Shown here one piece after another: positions 26,622 to 34,697 of a stretch of DNA of 64,000 bases; within the stretch, counting starts at the first letter, position 1, and each line of letters begins with the position of its first letter. Made by a program: the position numbers and the translations under genes. The DNA is taken from assembly GCF_027912835.1 (NCBI RefSeq), contig NZ_CP115768.1, positions 1,178,001 to 1,242,000 on the forward strand, in the 5' to 3' direction. The stretch comes from Paracoccus sediminicola. Its GTDB lineage: Bacteria; Pseudomonadota; Alphaproteobacteria; Rhodobacterales; Rhodobacteraceae. Under the pieces are notes generated by a model. The model was not told the DNA's origin, searched no databases, and saw only the letters and a program-made list of their open reading frames with translations.

Positions 26622-27937
26622 GAGGTGAAATCTTCCTTGGCGCGGTTGGTATAGGCCGGATAGCGGTCCTTGCGGCCCCGCCTGCCGCCCTTGGCCTCGA
26701 CCGGCGGGAACAGGCCGAAATTCACGTTCATCGGCTGGAAGGTTTTAGCCTCGGCCCCGCCGGTGATGTGGTGGATCAGCGCGCCCATCGCCGTGGTGCC
26801 CGGCGGCGGGGCCAGATCCCGGCCCTGCGCCTCGGCGGCGGCCATCCGTCCGGCCAAGAGCCCCATCGCAGCACTTTCGACATAGCCCTCGACCCCGGTG
26901 ACCTGCCCCGCAAAGCGCAGATGCGGGCGCGCGCGCAGCCGCATCCGGTCATCCAACAGCGTGGGCGAGTTCAGGAAGGAATTGCGATGGATCCCGCCGA
27001 GCCGCGCGAAGCTGGCATTTTGCAGACCCGGAATCATGCGGAACACCTCTGTCTGTGCGCCGTATTTCATCTTGGTCTGGAACCCGACGATATTATAGAG
27101 CGTCCCGAGCGTGTTATCCCGGCGCAGCTGCACCACCGCATAGGGTTTTTCCTGCGGCTTATGGGCATTGGTCAGCCCGACCGGCTTCATCGGGCCGTGG
27201 CGCAGCGTCTCGCGGCCGCGTTCGGTCATCACCTCGATGGGCAGGCAGCCGTCGAAATAACCGGCGGTTTCGCCCTCGTGGAACTCGGTCTTGTCGGCGG
27301 CCAGAAGCGCGTCGATGAACGCCTCGTATTCCTCGCGCGTCATCGGGCAGTTGATATAGGCGGTGCGCTCTTCCTCGGTCTCGCCCTTGTCATAGCGGGA
27401 TTGGCGCCAGGCGATGTCCATGTCGATCGTGTCGGCATAGACGATGGGGGCGATGGCATCGAAGAAGGCGAGCGCATCCGCCCCCGTCTCGGCCCGGATC
27501 GCATCGCCGAGTGCGGCCGAGGTCAGCGGTCCGGTGGCGATGATCCAGCGACCTTCGGTGGGAAGCGCGGTGATTTCGCCGGTTTCGACGGTGATCAGCG
27601 GCTCGGCGCGCAAAGCGGCGGTGACATCGGCGGCGAAGGCCTCGCGGTCGACGGCGAGCGCGCCGCCCGCAGGCAGCTTGTGGCGGTCGGCCATCGCCAT
27701 GATCAGACCGTTCGCCTGCCGCATCTCCCAATGAAGCTGACCGACGGCGTTGTTCTGGTCGTCATCCGAGCGGAAGGAATTCGAGCAGACCATTTCCGCG
27801 AAATCGCTGGTCTTATGGGCGAAGGTCTCGACGGTTGGGCGCATTTCATGAAGCACGACCGGGATGCCGGCGCGGCTGACCTGCCACGCGGCCTCTGAAC
27901 CGGCCAGACCGGCGCCGATGATGTGAACGGGTTCCAT
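26603..27937 (-). CDS. trmFO: Methylenetetrahydrofolate-tRNA-(uracil-54-C5)-methyltransferase
   Basis: TrmFO makes m5U54 in the T-loop of tRNAs using methylenetetrahydrofolate and FADH2. The 444-residue product has the FAD-binding start [27 protein letters not shown] with a conserved Cys, ATGPLTS, and the C-terminal NVNFGLFPP segment typical of the family. The ATG at 27937 is the family start; a frame twelve codons longer lacks a site. It is the first gene of a two-gene group with gluQ. Confidence 0.95.
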   Translation of the reverse strand: MEPVHIIGAGLAGSEAAWQVSRAGIPVVLHEMRPTVETFAHKTSDFAEMVCSNSFRSDDDQNNAVGQLHWEMRQANGLIMAMADRHKLPAGGALAVDREAFAADVTAALRAEPLITVETGEITALPTEGRWIIATGPLTSAALGDAIRAETGADALAFFDAIAPIVYADTIDMDIAWRQSRYDKGETEEERTAYINCPMTREEYEAFIDALLAADKTEFHEGETAGYFDGCLPIEVMTERGRETLRHGPMKPVGLTNAHKPQEKPYAVVQLRRDNTLGTLYNIVGFQTKMKYGAQTEVFRMIPGLQNASFARLGGIHRNSFLNSPTLLDDRMRLRARPHLRFAGQVTGVEGYVESAAMGLLAGRMAAAEAQGRDLAPPPGTTAMGALIHHITGGAEAKTFQPMNVNFGLFPPVEAKGGRRGRKDRYPAYTNRAKEDFTSWLAAQ

Positions 27938-28195
27938 GGGCGCGGAGCTAATGCTTGTTGCGGGGCGGTGCAAGAATATGTGTCGTGTCCTCGCCCGGAA
28001 TCAAGGGCCGCAGGCCCGCCGGGCAGCGTCCGACCGCCCCCTCGGGCGGACGCTTTGGTGCCGGTTCGCGCCAGACCGGTCTTCAGCGGGATTGAGGCAT
28101 AAAGCGCATCACGGGCATGGCCGATACGTCCACCCGACGGTCGGACACTGCCCTCTGCTCCCCAGCTGCATGAAGGATCACTGTCCACAGCAAAA
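27938..28195. other. Intergenic region trmFO-hsp20, no gene seen
   Basis: Together with the hsp20 terminator this is the longest stretch without a gene in the window (314 bases). It holds a hairpin at about 28028-28058 (CCGCCC-CCTC-GGGCGG nested within GCGT/ACGC arms) followed by TTTGGT on the plus strand, and a second inverted repeat CCGGT/ACCGG at about 28062-28082. No tRNA, 6S or tmRNA signature is visible and no frame looks coding. A small structured RNA is possible but unsupported. Confidence 0.35.
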
Positions 28196-28200
28196 CGCAA

Positions 28201-28226
28201 AAAGGCGCGGGTTTTCCCCGCGCCTT
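28201..28226 (-). terminator. Intrinsic terminator of the hsp20 gene
   Basis: On the minus strand, arms GGCGCGGG and CCCGCGCC with a short loop are followed by TTTTTGCG, 26 bases after the hsp20 stop codon. It has both a strong stem and a T-tract. Confidence 0.88.
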
Positions 28227-28251
28227 CCGTCAGCCCGTCAGTCCGATCGGA

Positions 28252-28710
28252 TCAGGAATCCAGCTTCTCGACGCGCTTCGCGCCCTCAACCCGTTCAATC
28301 GCGATCTGGCGGGGCTTCAGAGCCTCGGGTACTTCGCGGATCAGGTCGATATGCAGCATGCCGTCCTGATGCGACGCGCCCTCGACACGGATATGCTCGG
28401 CCAGGGTAAAGCGGCGCTCGAAGGCGCGGGTGGCGATGCCGCGATGCAGGAAGCTGCGGTCGTCATCCTCTTCGGCCTTCTTGGCCGACACGATCACCGA
28501 ACCGTCCCGCAGTTCGACATTCAGATCGTCGGCAGCAAACCCGGCCACGGCGATCGAGATGCGGTAAGAATCTTCGCCGGTTTTCTCGATATTGTAGGGG
28601 GGATAGGACTGGGTGGCGCTGTCGGCAGACAGGGCCCGGTCCATCAGATCGGCCATACGGTCGAAACCGACCGAGGCACGGTAAAGCGGTGCGCGATCAA
28701 AGCTACGCAT
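28252..28710 (-). CDS. Small heat shock protein, Hsp20 family
   Basis: The 152-residue protein holds unfolding proteins during heat stress in the cytosol. Its alpha-crystallin domain spans about residues 35-130, with PPYNIEKTGEDSYRISIAVAGF (shown in part), a GSVIVSAKK strand and FERRFTLAEHI, ending in an EVPEALKPRQIAI tail with the dimer-docking I-x-I-like motif (IAI). The N-terminal MRSFDRAPLYRASVGFDRM is the usual IbpA-like start in alphaproteobacteria. The ATG at 28710 is preceded by AAAGGA at 8-9 bases; an in-frame ATG three codons earlier sits directly on that site. Its leader may be a thermosensor. Confidence 0.93.
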   Translation of the reverse strand: MRSFDRAPLYRASVGFDRMADLMDRALSADSATQSYPPYNIEKTGEDSYRISIAVAGFAADDLNVELRDGSVIVSAKKAEEDDDRSFLHRGIATRAFERRFTLAEHIRVEGASHQDGMLHIDLIREVPEALKPRQIAIERVEGAKRVEKLDS

Positions 28711-28767
28711 GTCATACATCCTTTCGAAGCGATGCCTATATGTGACGCCCCCGGCAATCCGGGCGGC
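28711..28767 (-). promoter_or_regulatory. ROSE-like RNA thermometer candidate in the hsp20 leader
   Basis: In the transcribed direction the leader contains GCCGCCCGG-ATTG-CCGGGGGC (28747-28767), a stable hairpin, and then AUCGCUUCGAAAGGAU (28718-28733), in which UCGCU fits the UYGCU signature of ROSE elements and can pair imperfectly with the Shine-Dalgarno AAGGA, including the G opposite G seen in ROSE hairpins. ROSE elements are known in leaders of rhizobial small heat shock genes, where they open on heating. This is a visual match, not a fold calculation. Confidence 0.5.
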
Positions 28768-28865
28768 TTGTGACAGGACCCGTTGCGGCGTCCCGTGCCT
28801 TGAATCTGGGATGGAATTTCGCGCTTTCAAGGGCCTGCGCGGCAGCGTCGGCGGCCTCGGCGCGA

Positions 28866-30155
28866 TCACATCGCCGTGATCGCAGGAGGTTTCGGGCCGC
28901 CCGTCGCCCAGTCCAGCAACTCGACCGTGTGGACCACCGGCGTGCCGGTGCCAGAGCCGATCTGGACCATGCAGCCGATATTCCCCGCCGCGATGATCTG
29001 CGGCGCGGTCGCCTCGATCGTGGCCAGCTTGCGGCGTTTGAGCTCGCCCGACAATTCGGGTTGCAGCATGTTATAGGTCCCCGCCGAACCGCAGCAAAGA
29101 TGGGGATCGGCAGGCTCGACCACCTCGAACCCGGCCTTGCGCAAAAGGCTTTGCGGCGCGGCCTTGATCTGCTGGCCATGTTGCAGGGAGCATGCCGAGT
29201 GATAGGCCACACGCGCGGGCTGCGGCTGTGTTTCGGGCAGGCCATGGGTGGCGAGGAACTCGGTCACATCGCGGGCCAGCGAAGCGATGCGTGCGGCATC
29301 GGGCTCGGTCTCGTCTCCGGCGAAAAGATGGCCGTAATCCTTGATCGTGGTGCCGCAGCCCGACGTGTTGATGATGACCGCATCGAGCGGCGCGTCGCGA
29401 TCCGCCGCGATCAGGCTGGCAATGGCGGCGCGGGCCGAGGCGCGCCCGTCATCCTCGCGCCCCATATGCAGGGTCATCGCGCCGCAGCAGCCGAAATCCT
29501 TCGGGATCACCACCTCGCATCCGGCCCGGCGCAGAAGGCGGATGGTGGCGTCGTTGATGTCGGTGTTCAGCGCCCGCTGCGCACAGCCGATCATCAGCGC
29601 GACGCGGGCGCGTTTTTCGGCGGTGGGGGCGAAGATCTGGGCTTCGTCGTTGGGGCTGCGCTTCGGCAGCGAAGGCGGGGCCATCTCCAGCATTGCGCGC
29701 AGCCTTGCATCGGGCATCAGGCGGCGGAAGGGCCGGGCGAGCCTTGCCCCGAACATGGCCAGCCGGAACCGGCCCTGATGGGGCAGCACCCGGGCCAGCA
29801 TCCAGCGGATCGCGCGGTCGCGCCACGGGCGGCGATAAGTCTCCGCGATATGTTTCTTGCCGACCTCAAGCAGATGGGCGTAATGCACGCCCGAGGGGCA
29901 GGTCGTCATGCAGGCCAGACAGCCCAGGCAGCGGTCGATATGGGTGACGGTTTTCTCATCGGCGGGACGGCCGGATTCCAACATCTCCTTCATCAGATAG
30001 ATGCGGCCTCGCGGGCTGTCGAGCTCATCCCCGCGGATGAGGAATGTCGGGCAAGTAGCTGTGCAGAAACCGCAATGCACGCAGGCACGCAGGATCTTGT
30101 TGGCCTCGGCCAGATCCGGGTCCTGCAATTGTTCGGCGGTGAATTCGGTTCTCAT
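28866..30155 (-). CDS. glcF: Glycolate oxidase, iron-sulfur subunit GlcF
   Basis: GlcF carries electrons from the flavin subunits of glycolate oxidase to the membrane quinone pool. The 429-residue product has two [4Fe-4S] motifs near the start, CVHCGFCTATCP (about residues 25-36) and CLGCLACMTTCP (about 75-86), and two CCG domains, with DFGCCGAM and LCCGSAG. Its ATG overlaps the stop of glcE as ATGA. It is the last of glcD-glcE-glcF. The glyoxylate made by this complex is the substrate of the bhc pathway encoded about 13 kb away. Confidence 0.95.
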   Translation of the reverse strand: MRTEFTAEQLQDPDLAEANKILRACVHCGFCTATCPTFLIRGDELDSPRGRIYLMKEMLESGRPADEKTVTHIDRCLGCLACMTTCPSGVHYAHLLEVGKKHIAETYRRPWRDRAIRWMLARVLPHQGRFRLAMFGARLARPFRRLMPDARLRAMLEMAPPSLPKRSPNDEAQIFAPTAEKRARVALMIGCAQRALNTDINDATIRLLRRAGCEVVIPKDFGCCGAMTLHMGREDDGRASARAAIASLIAADRDAPLDAVIINTSGCGTTIKDYGHLFAGDETEPDAARIASLARDVTEFLATHGLPETQPQPARVAYHSACSLQHGQQIKAAPQSLLRKAGFEVVEPADPHLCCGSAGTYNMLQPELSGELKRRKLATIEATAPQIIAAGNIGCMVQIGSGTGTPVVHTVELLDWATGGPKPPAITAM

Positions 30156-31189
30156 GCGGCCCCCTGAAGCACGCCGCGCGGGTCGAATCCGGCGCGGATC
30201 CCGGCGTTGAGCCGCGCGACCATCGGATCGGTTTCGGGCAGCGTGACGGGCGCGCCGCGTTCGCAGACCGCCCGCGCACCCGGCGGCAGATCGGGGCGCC
30301 AGCCTGCCGGCGCGGCGGCCCGGATCAGCGCGCCGCCCCAATCGACGACATGCGCGCCCGGAAGCTGCGCCAGGACGGCCCCGGCCTGCGAGGGCCGCAG
30401 CACAATGCGCCAGAGCGCCCCTTCGCCCAGGGCCGCGTCATCGCGCAGTGCGGCGAAATCCTCATCGCCCTCGGCTGTGTCGATCCCGGCGCGCCCCCCA
30501 AGCGCCGCGCGCAGCCTTTCGGCGCGATATTCGACCGATCCGGCCAGACCTTCGAGGCGCAGGATCACCGTGCCGTCGGTCAGCCGCCCGGCCCCGGTCA
30601 CGTCGAACGGGCTGGTCAGCGCCGTGGTCATCGCGGCAATCGCGCCCGCATCGTCCAGCCCGCTCAGCTGCAACGTCGCGCGCACCGGCGGGACCGGGGC
30701 GGTTTTCAGCGCCAGCTCGGTGATCGCGCCGAGCGTTCCGCGCGAGCCAGCCGCGAGCTTCACCAGATCATAGCCGGTGACGTTCTTCATCACCCGCCCG
30801 CCATTGCGGATGATCTCTCCCTCGCCGGTCACCATGCGGATGCCCAGCATCGCGTCGCGGCAGGCCCCGGCGCTGACCCGGCGCGGGCCAGAGGCATTCG
30901 CCGCCGCCACCCCGCCGATGGTAGAACCCTCGCGCGGGTCCGGTTCGAAGGCGAGCATCTGGTTTTCGGCGGCGAGTGCGGCCTGAAGATCCGTCAGTAG
31001 CGTGCCCGCGCGGACCACCAGCGTTAGCGCCTCGGGTTCGTAAAGCGTGATGCCCGACAGCCCGCGCATGTCGATGCGCGCGCCCTGCCCTTCGCCGGGC
31101 CGCAGCCGCGTCGCGCCGCCGGTGATCGAGACCGGGCCGGAGGCGGCGCGGATCATCGCGGAAAGATCGTCTTCGCTGTCAGGCCGCAT
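30152..31189 (-). CDS. glcE: Glycolate oxidase, FAD-binding subunit GlcE
   Basis: GlcE is the second flavin-type subunit of glycolate oxidase. The 345-residue product is a shortened FAD_binding_4 (PCMH) protein: VSITGGATRLRPG, MLAFEPDPREGSTIGGVAAANASGP (shown as EPDPREGSTIGGVAAANA), and VMKNVTGYDLVKLAAGSRGTLG (VTGYDLVKLAAGS) are all GlcE signatures. It starts inside the last 11 bases of glcD and ends overlapping the start of glcF, so the three subunits are translationally coupled. Confidence 0.94.
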   Translation of the reverse strand: MRPDSEDDLSAMIRAASGPVSITGGATRLRPGEGQGARIDMRGLSGITLYEPEALTLVVRAGTLLTDLQAALAAENQMLAFEPDPREGSTIGGVAAANASGPRRVSAGACRDAMLGIRMVTGEGEIIRNGGRVMKNVTGYDLVKLAAGSRGTLGAITELALKTAPVPPVRATLQLSGLDDAGAIAAMTTALTSPFDVTGAGRLTDGTVILRLEGLAGSVEYRAERLRAALGGRAGIDTAEGDEDFAALRDDAALGEGALWRIVLRPSQAGAVLAQLPGAHVVDWGGALIRAAAPAGWRPDLPPGARAVCERGAPVTLPETDPMVARLNAGIRAGFDPRGVLQGAA

Positions 31190-32633
31190 CCTGCCCCCTC
31201 GCCTCGCGCCGCGACGCGCTTTCTGCCAGCGGAAAGACCTTGGCCGGGTTCAGCAGCCATTGCGGGTCGAACACATCCTTGACGCGCATCTGGGCTTCGA
31301 GATCGGCGGGTGCATATTGATCCGTCATCAGCTCGCGCTTCTCGACGCCGACGCCGTGTTCGCCGGTCAGGCAGCCGCCCACCTCAACACAAAGCCGGAG
31401 AATTTCCGCGCCCAGATCCTCGCAACGTTCCAGATCGCCGGGCGCATTGGCGTCATAGAGGATCAGCGGGTGCATATTGCCGTCTCCGGCATGAAAGACA
31501 TTGGCGACGCGCAGCCCGGCCTGGGCGGTCAATTCCCCGATCCGGTTCAGCACATGGGGAAGCTGGCTGACCGGGATGGTGCCGTCGAGGCACATATAGT
31601 CGCTGATCACCCCCATCGCGCCGAAGGCGGATTTGCGGCCCAGCCAGATCCGGCGGGATTCCTCTGCCGACCCGGATTCGCGGAATTCCAGCGGGTCGAA
31701 TCCCTGCGCGATCTCGCGGATCAGGCGCAGCTGTTCGTCGATCTCGGGTTCCGAGCCCTCGACCTCGACGATCAGCAGCGCCTCGCAATCGGGATAGCCC
31801 GCGCCGCAGAAATCCTCGGTCGCGGCGATGCAGGGGCGGTCCATATATTCGATGGCGACGGGCAGGATGCCCGAGCGGATGATGGCGGCGACGCAGGCGC
31901 CTGCGGTTTCGGCGCTGTCGAAGGCGATCAGCACCGGGCGCGCGCCCTCGGGGCTGGGCAGGATGCGCAGCGTGGCCTCGGTGACGATGCCGAGCTGGCC
32001 TTCCGAGCCGCAGATCACGCCCAGCAGGTCCAGATCCGCGCCCTCGCCCATCGGCCCGCCGAGTTCGACGATCGAGCCATCCATCAGCACCACCGTCGCG
32101 CCCAGTAGGTTGTTCGTCGTGACCCCGTATTTCAGGCAATGCGCGCCGCCGGAATTCATCGCGATATTGCCACCGATGGCGCAGGCCAACTGGCTGGAGG
32201 GATCGGGCGCATAGAAAAAGCCCTGCCCCTCGACCGCGCCGGTCACGGACAGGTTGGTACGCCCGGTCTGGACCCGGATCAGCCGGTCTTCAGTGCTGGT
32301 TTCCAGCACCTGCGTCATGCGCGACAGCCCGATCACCACCGCATCCGCCGTCGGCATCGACCCGCCCGCGAGGCTGGTCCCGGCCCCGCGCGGCACTACG
32401 GGCACCCCGGATTCGTTGCAGATGCGGAGCACCGCCGAGACCTCTTCGGTCGTCGAGGGCAACACCACCGCCAGCGGCGCGCAGCGATAGGCCGACAGCG
32501 CGTCGCATTCATAGGCGAGCGTTTCGGCCGGGTCGGTGATGACGGCGGCCTTGTCGGCCACGGCATCGCTTAGCCTCGCGGCAATGGCATCGCGCCGGGC
32601 GATGATCGCGGCGTTGGGCGCTGGCATTTCCAT
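31179..32633 (-). CDS. glcD: Glycolate oxidase, FAD-linked catalytic subunit GlcD
   Basis: GlcD oxidises glycolate to glyoxylate. The 484-residue product has the PCMH-type FAD motif VPRGAGTSLAGGS (about residues 81-93), DPSSQLACAIGGNIAMNSGG and a C-terminal FAD oxidase domain with VFHAGDGNMHP and GGCLTGEHGVGVEKRE, the last containing the catalytic-site His in this family. The ATG at 32633 follows GGGAGG by 7 bases; a longer frame to 32822 is Arg/Ser-rich and unsupported. It is the first gene of glcDEF and is divergent from a DUF599 gene. Confidence 0.95.
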   Translation of the reverse strand: MEMPAPNAAIIARRDAIAARLSDAVADKAAVITDPAETLAYECDALSAYRCAPLAVVLPSTTEEVSAVLRICNESGVPVVPRGAGTSLAGGSMPTADAVVIGLSRMTQVLETSTEDRLIRVQTGRTNLSVTGAVEGQGFFYAPDPSSQLACAIGGNIAMNSGGAHCLKYGVTTNNLLGATVVLMDGSIVELGGPMGEGADLDLLGVICGSEGQLGIVTEATLRILPSPEGARPVLIAFDSAETAGACVAAIIRSGILPVAIEYMDRPCIAATEDFCGAGYPDCEALLIVEVEGSEPEIDEQLRLIREIAQGFDPLEFRESGSAEESRRIWLGRKSAFGAMGVISDYMCLDGTIPVSQLPHVLNRIGELTAQAGLRVANVFHAGDGNMHPLILYDANAPGDLERCEDLGAEILRLCVEVGGCLTGEHGVGVEKRELMTDQYAPADLEAQMRVKDVFDPQWLLNPAKVFPLAESASRREARGQDAA

Positions 32634-32814
32634 ATCGGCACCTCCCGAAGATGATCGCGCCTCCGCGATCCCGGTGCGGCGGGTCGGCCTGCCGGAATCG
32701 GACGGCGCGGGTGACTGCGCGGCGACATCGCCGCCTCTCCCTCGCGCAGACACAATGGTTAATGCGTGGCGGAAGAACTGGCAACCATGGCGCGCAAGCC
32801 CTATCAGATGGATC

Positions 32815-33528
32815 ATGACCATACCTGATCACTTCTGGGTGCTGAGCCCCGCCGATATTGCGGCGCTGCTGTGGCTGTTCGGTGCATGGCTGGGCATCGG
32901 CTATCTCGTGCAGAACCCGCCCGCGCGCCGCCCCTCGGTGAGCCTGCTGATGGTGAATTACCGCCATGAGTGGATGCGGCAATTCATCACCCGACAGCCG
33001 CGTATCTTCGACAGCGCGATTCTCGGGACGCTGCGTGAGGGGACGACCTTCTTCGCCTCGGCCTGCCTGATCGCAATTGGCGGCGGCATGGCGCTTGTCG
33101 GCAATCCCGAACAGCTGCGCCAGGTGGCCGGAGGGCTGGAGCTGGGTCAGGCGCCCGCCGTGCTGTGGCAGGTCAAGGTCATCACCGCGCTGTTTTTCGT
33201 CGCCAATGCGCTGCTGAAATTCATCTGGTCGCACCGGCTCTTCGGCTATTGCGCGATCCTCATGGCATCGGTGCCGAATGACATGTCGGACCCCCTGGCG
33301 CTGCCCCGCGCGCATCAGGCCGCCGAGATCAACGTGACCGCCGCCAAGAGCTTCAATATCGGGCTGCGCAATATCTATTTCGCGCTCGCCGCGCTTGGCT
33401 GGCTGATCGGCCCGGCCGGGCTGGCGCTGACCACCACGGCGGTGCTGGCGCTGACCTGGCGGCGCGAATTTGCGTCGCAGTCCCGCAATGTGATCCTGCG
33501 CAACCTGCCGCCGATCGGAAAGATCTGA
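32815..33528 (+). CDS. DUF599 family membrane protein
   Basis: This 237-residue protein has four predicted membrane segments, starting with DIAALLWLFGAWLGIGYLV, and the DUF599 pattern SVSLLMVNYRHEWM (shown), REGTTFFASACLIAIGG, VKVITALFFVANALLKFIWS, and RNIYFALAALGWLIGP. No function is established for the family. It is the first gene of a probable operon with a membrane-linked hydrolase and a cytochrome P450, since it overlaps the next start as TGATG. Confidence 0.85.
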   Translation: MTIPDHFWVLSPADIAALLWLFGAWLGIGYLVQNPPARRPSVSLLMVNYRHEWMRQFITRQPRIFDSAILGTLREGTTFFASACLIAIGGGMALVGNPEQLRQVAGGLELGQAPAVLWQVKVITALFFVANALLKFIWSHRLFGYCAILMASVPNDMSDPLALPRAHQAAEINVTAAKSFNIGLRNIYFALAALGWLIGPAGLALTTTAVLALTWRREFASQSRNVILRNLPPIGKI

Positions 33529-34697
33529 TGCGCCGCAGGGTGCTGTATATCCCCGGCTATGATCCGATGCCCCCGCGCCGCTACCGCGAGCTGTTTCGCC
33601 GCGAGGGTGCGGCGCAGGCGGCGATTTCGGGCTACGCGCTCGCGCCGCTGAAACGCCGGGACGAGACCGGCTTCGGCTGGGGTGCGATGACGGTCACCGA
33701 GGGAGAGCGGGCCGAGGCGGAATTCGAGGTTCTGGTCTGGTCGGATATCGTCGCCGGCTCGATGGGCCGGTCGATCGCGGCGACATATGGCCAGCTTGTC
33801 CGCACCGCATGGGCGTATATCGGATCGGGCGCGCTTTGGCGACTGATGCGGCTGCGGCGCGGGCCGGTGCTGGCCGCGCTTTATCCCATCGTGGTGCTGC
33901 TGGCGCAGGCGCTGAGCGCGGTGCTGGCCGGTGCCGTGGCGGGCTGGCTGACAGCCGGGCTGGCGAGCTGGTGGCTGGGGCTGCCGGTCGCCGCCGCCGT
34001 GGCGGTTCTCGTGCTGCGGCAGTGGCGGCGGCTGGATGGGCGCATCTTCGCCTATTACCTGATGCATGATTACGCCTTTACCGCGCAGAATGGCGGCGCC
34101 TACCCGCCCGCGCTGGACGAGCGCATCGCGGAGTTTTCCGGGCGCGTGGCCGAGGTCTCGGCGCAGGGCTGGGACGAGGTGCTGGTGATCGGTCACAGCT
34201 CGGGCGCCTATATCGCCGTCTCGGTGCTGGCCGGGCTGGCCAGAGAGGGGCGGCTGGCGGCGAATGTCTCGCTTCTGACGCTGGGTCATGTGGTGCCGAT
34301 GGCGTCCTTCCTGCCCCGCGCCGACGCGCTGCGCCGCGATCTGCACAATCTTGCGGCGGCGGGCATGCCATGGGTCGATGTGACCGCGCCGGGGGATGCG
34401 TGCAGCTTTGCGCTCTGCGATCCGGTGGCGGTGTCACGATGCGTGCCGGAGGGCGGCGGCGGGCCCCTGGTGATCTCGGCGGCCTTCACGCATACCCTCA
34501 GCCCGGAGAAGCAGCGCGCACTGCGCGGGCGGTGGTTCCGGCTGCATTTCCAGTATCTTTGCGCCTTCGACCGGCCCGGCCTCCATGACTATTTTCAGAT
34601 CACCGCCGGGCCGCAGCGCCTGGCCGAGCGTTTCGCCACGCGCGGCCATTCGCCGGGCCGGATCGCCCGCCCCGCGAATCGCTGGAGCCATCCGTGA
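33528..34697 (+). CDS. Alpha/beta hydrolase-like membrane protein
   Basis: The 389-residue product begins MRRRVLYIPGYDPMPPRRYRE, a strand-plus-oxyanion pattern seen in alpha/beta hydrolases. Two membrane segments lie at about residues 110-165 (LAALYPIVVLLAQALSAVLA and WWLGLPVAAAVAVLVL). The nucleophile elbow is VLVIGHSSGAYIAVS (Ser at about 225), and a His near the C-terminus (GLHDYFQIT) could complete a triad. It is likely a membrane-bound esterase or lipase of unknown substrate. It overlaps DUF599 and the following P450 by 1 and 4 bases. Confidence 0.72.
   Translation: MRRRVLYIPGYDPMPPRRYRELFRREGAAQAAISGYALAPLKRRDETGFGWGAMTVTEGERAEAEFEVLVWSDIVAGSMGRSIAATYGQLVRTAWAYIGSGALWRLMRLRRGPVLAALYPIVVLLAQALSAVLAGAVAGWLTAGLASWWLGLPVAAAVAVLVLRQWRRLDGRIFAYYLMHDYAFTAQNGGAYPPALDERIAEFSGRVAEVSAQGWDEVLVIGHSSGAYIAVSVLAGLAREGRLAANVSLLTLGHVVPMASFLPRADALRRDLHNLAAAGMPWVDVTAPGDACSFALCDPVAVSRCVPEGGGGPLVISAAFTHTLSPEKQRALRGRWFRLHFQYLCAFDRPGLHDYFQITAGPQRLAERFATRGHSPGRIARPANRWSHP

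Noticed and set aside
27938-28195. A tRNA or other known RNA gene in the trmFO-hsp20 gap
   Set aside because: No cloverleaf, T-loop or known RNA consensus could be read; only simple hairpins are present.
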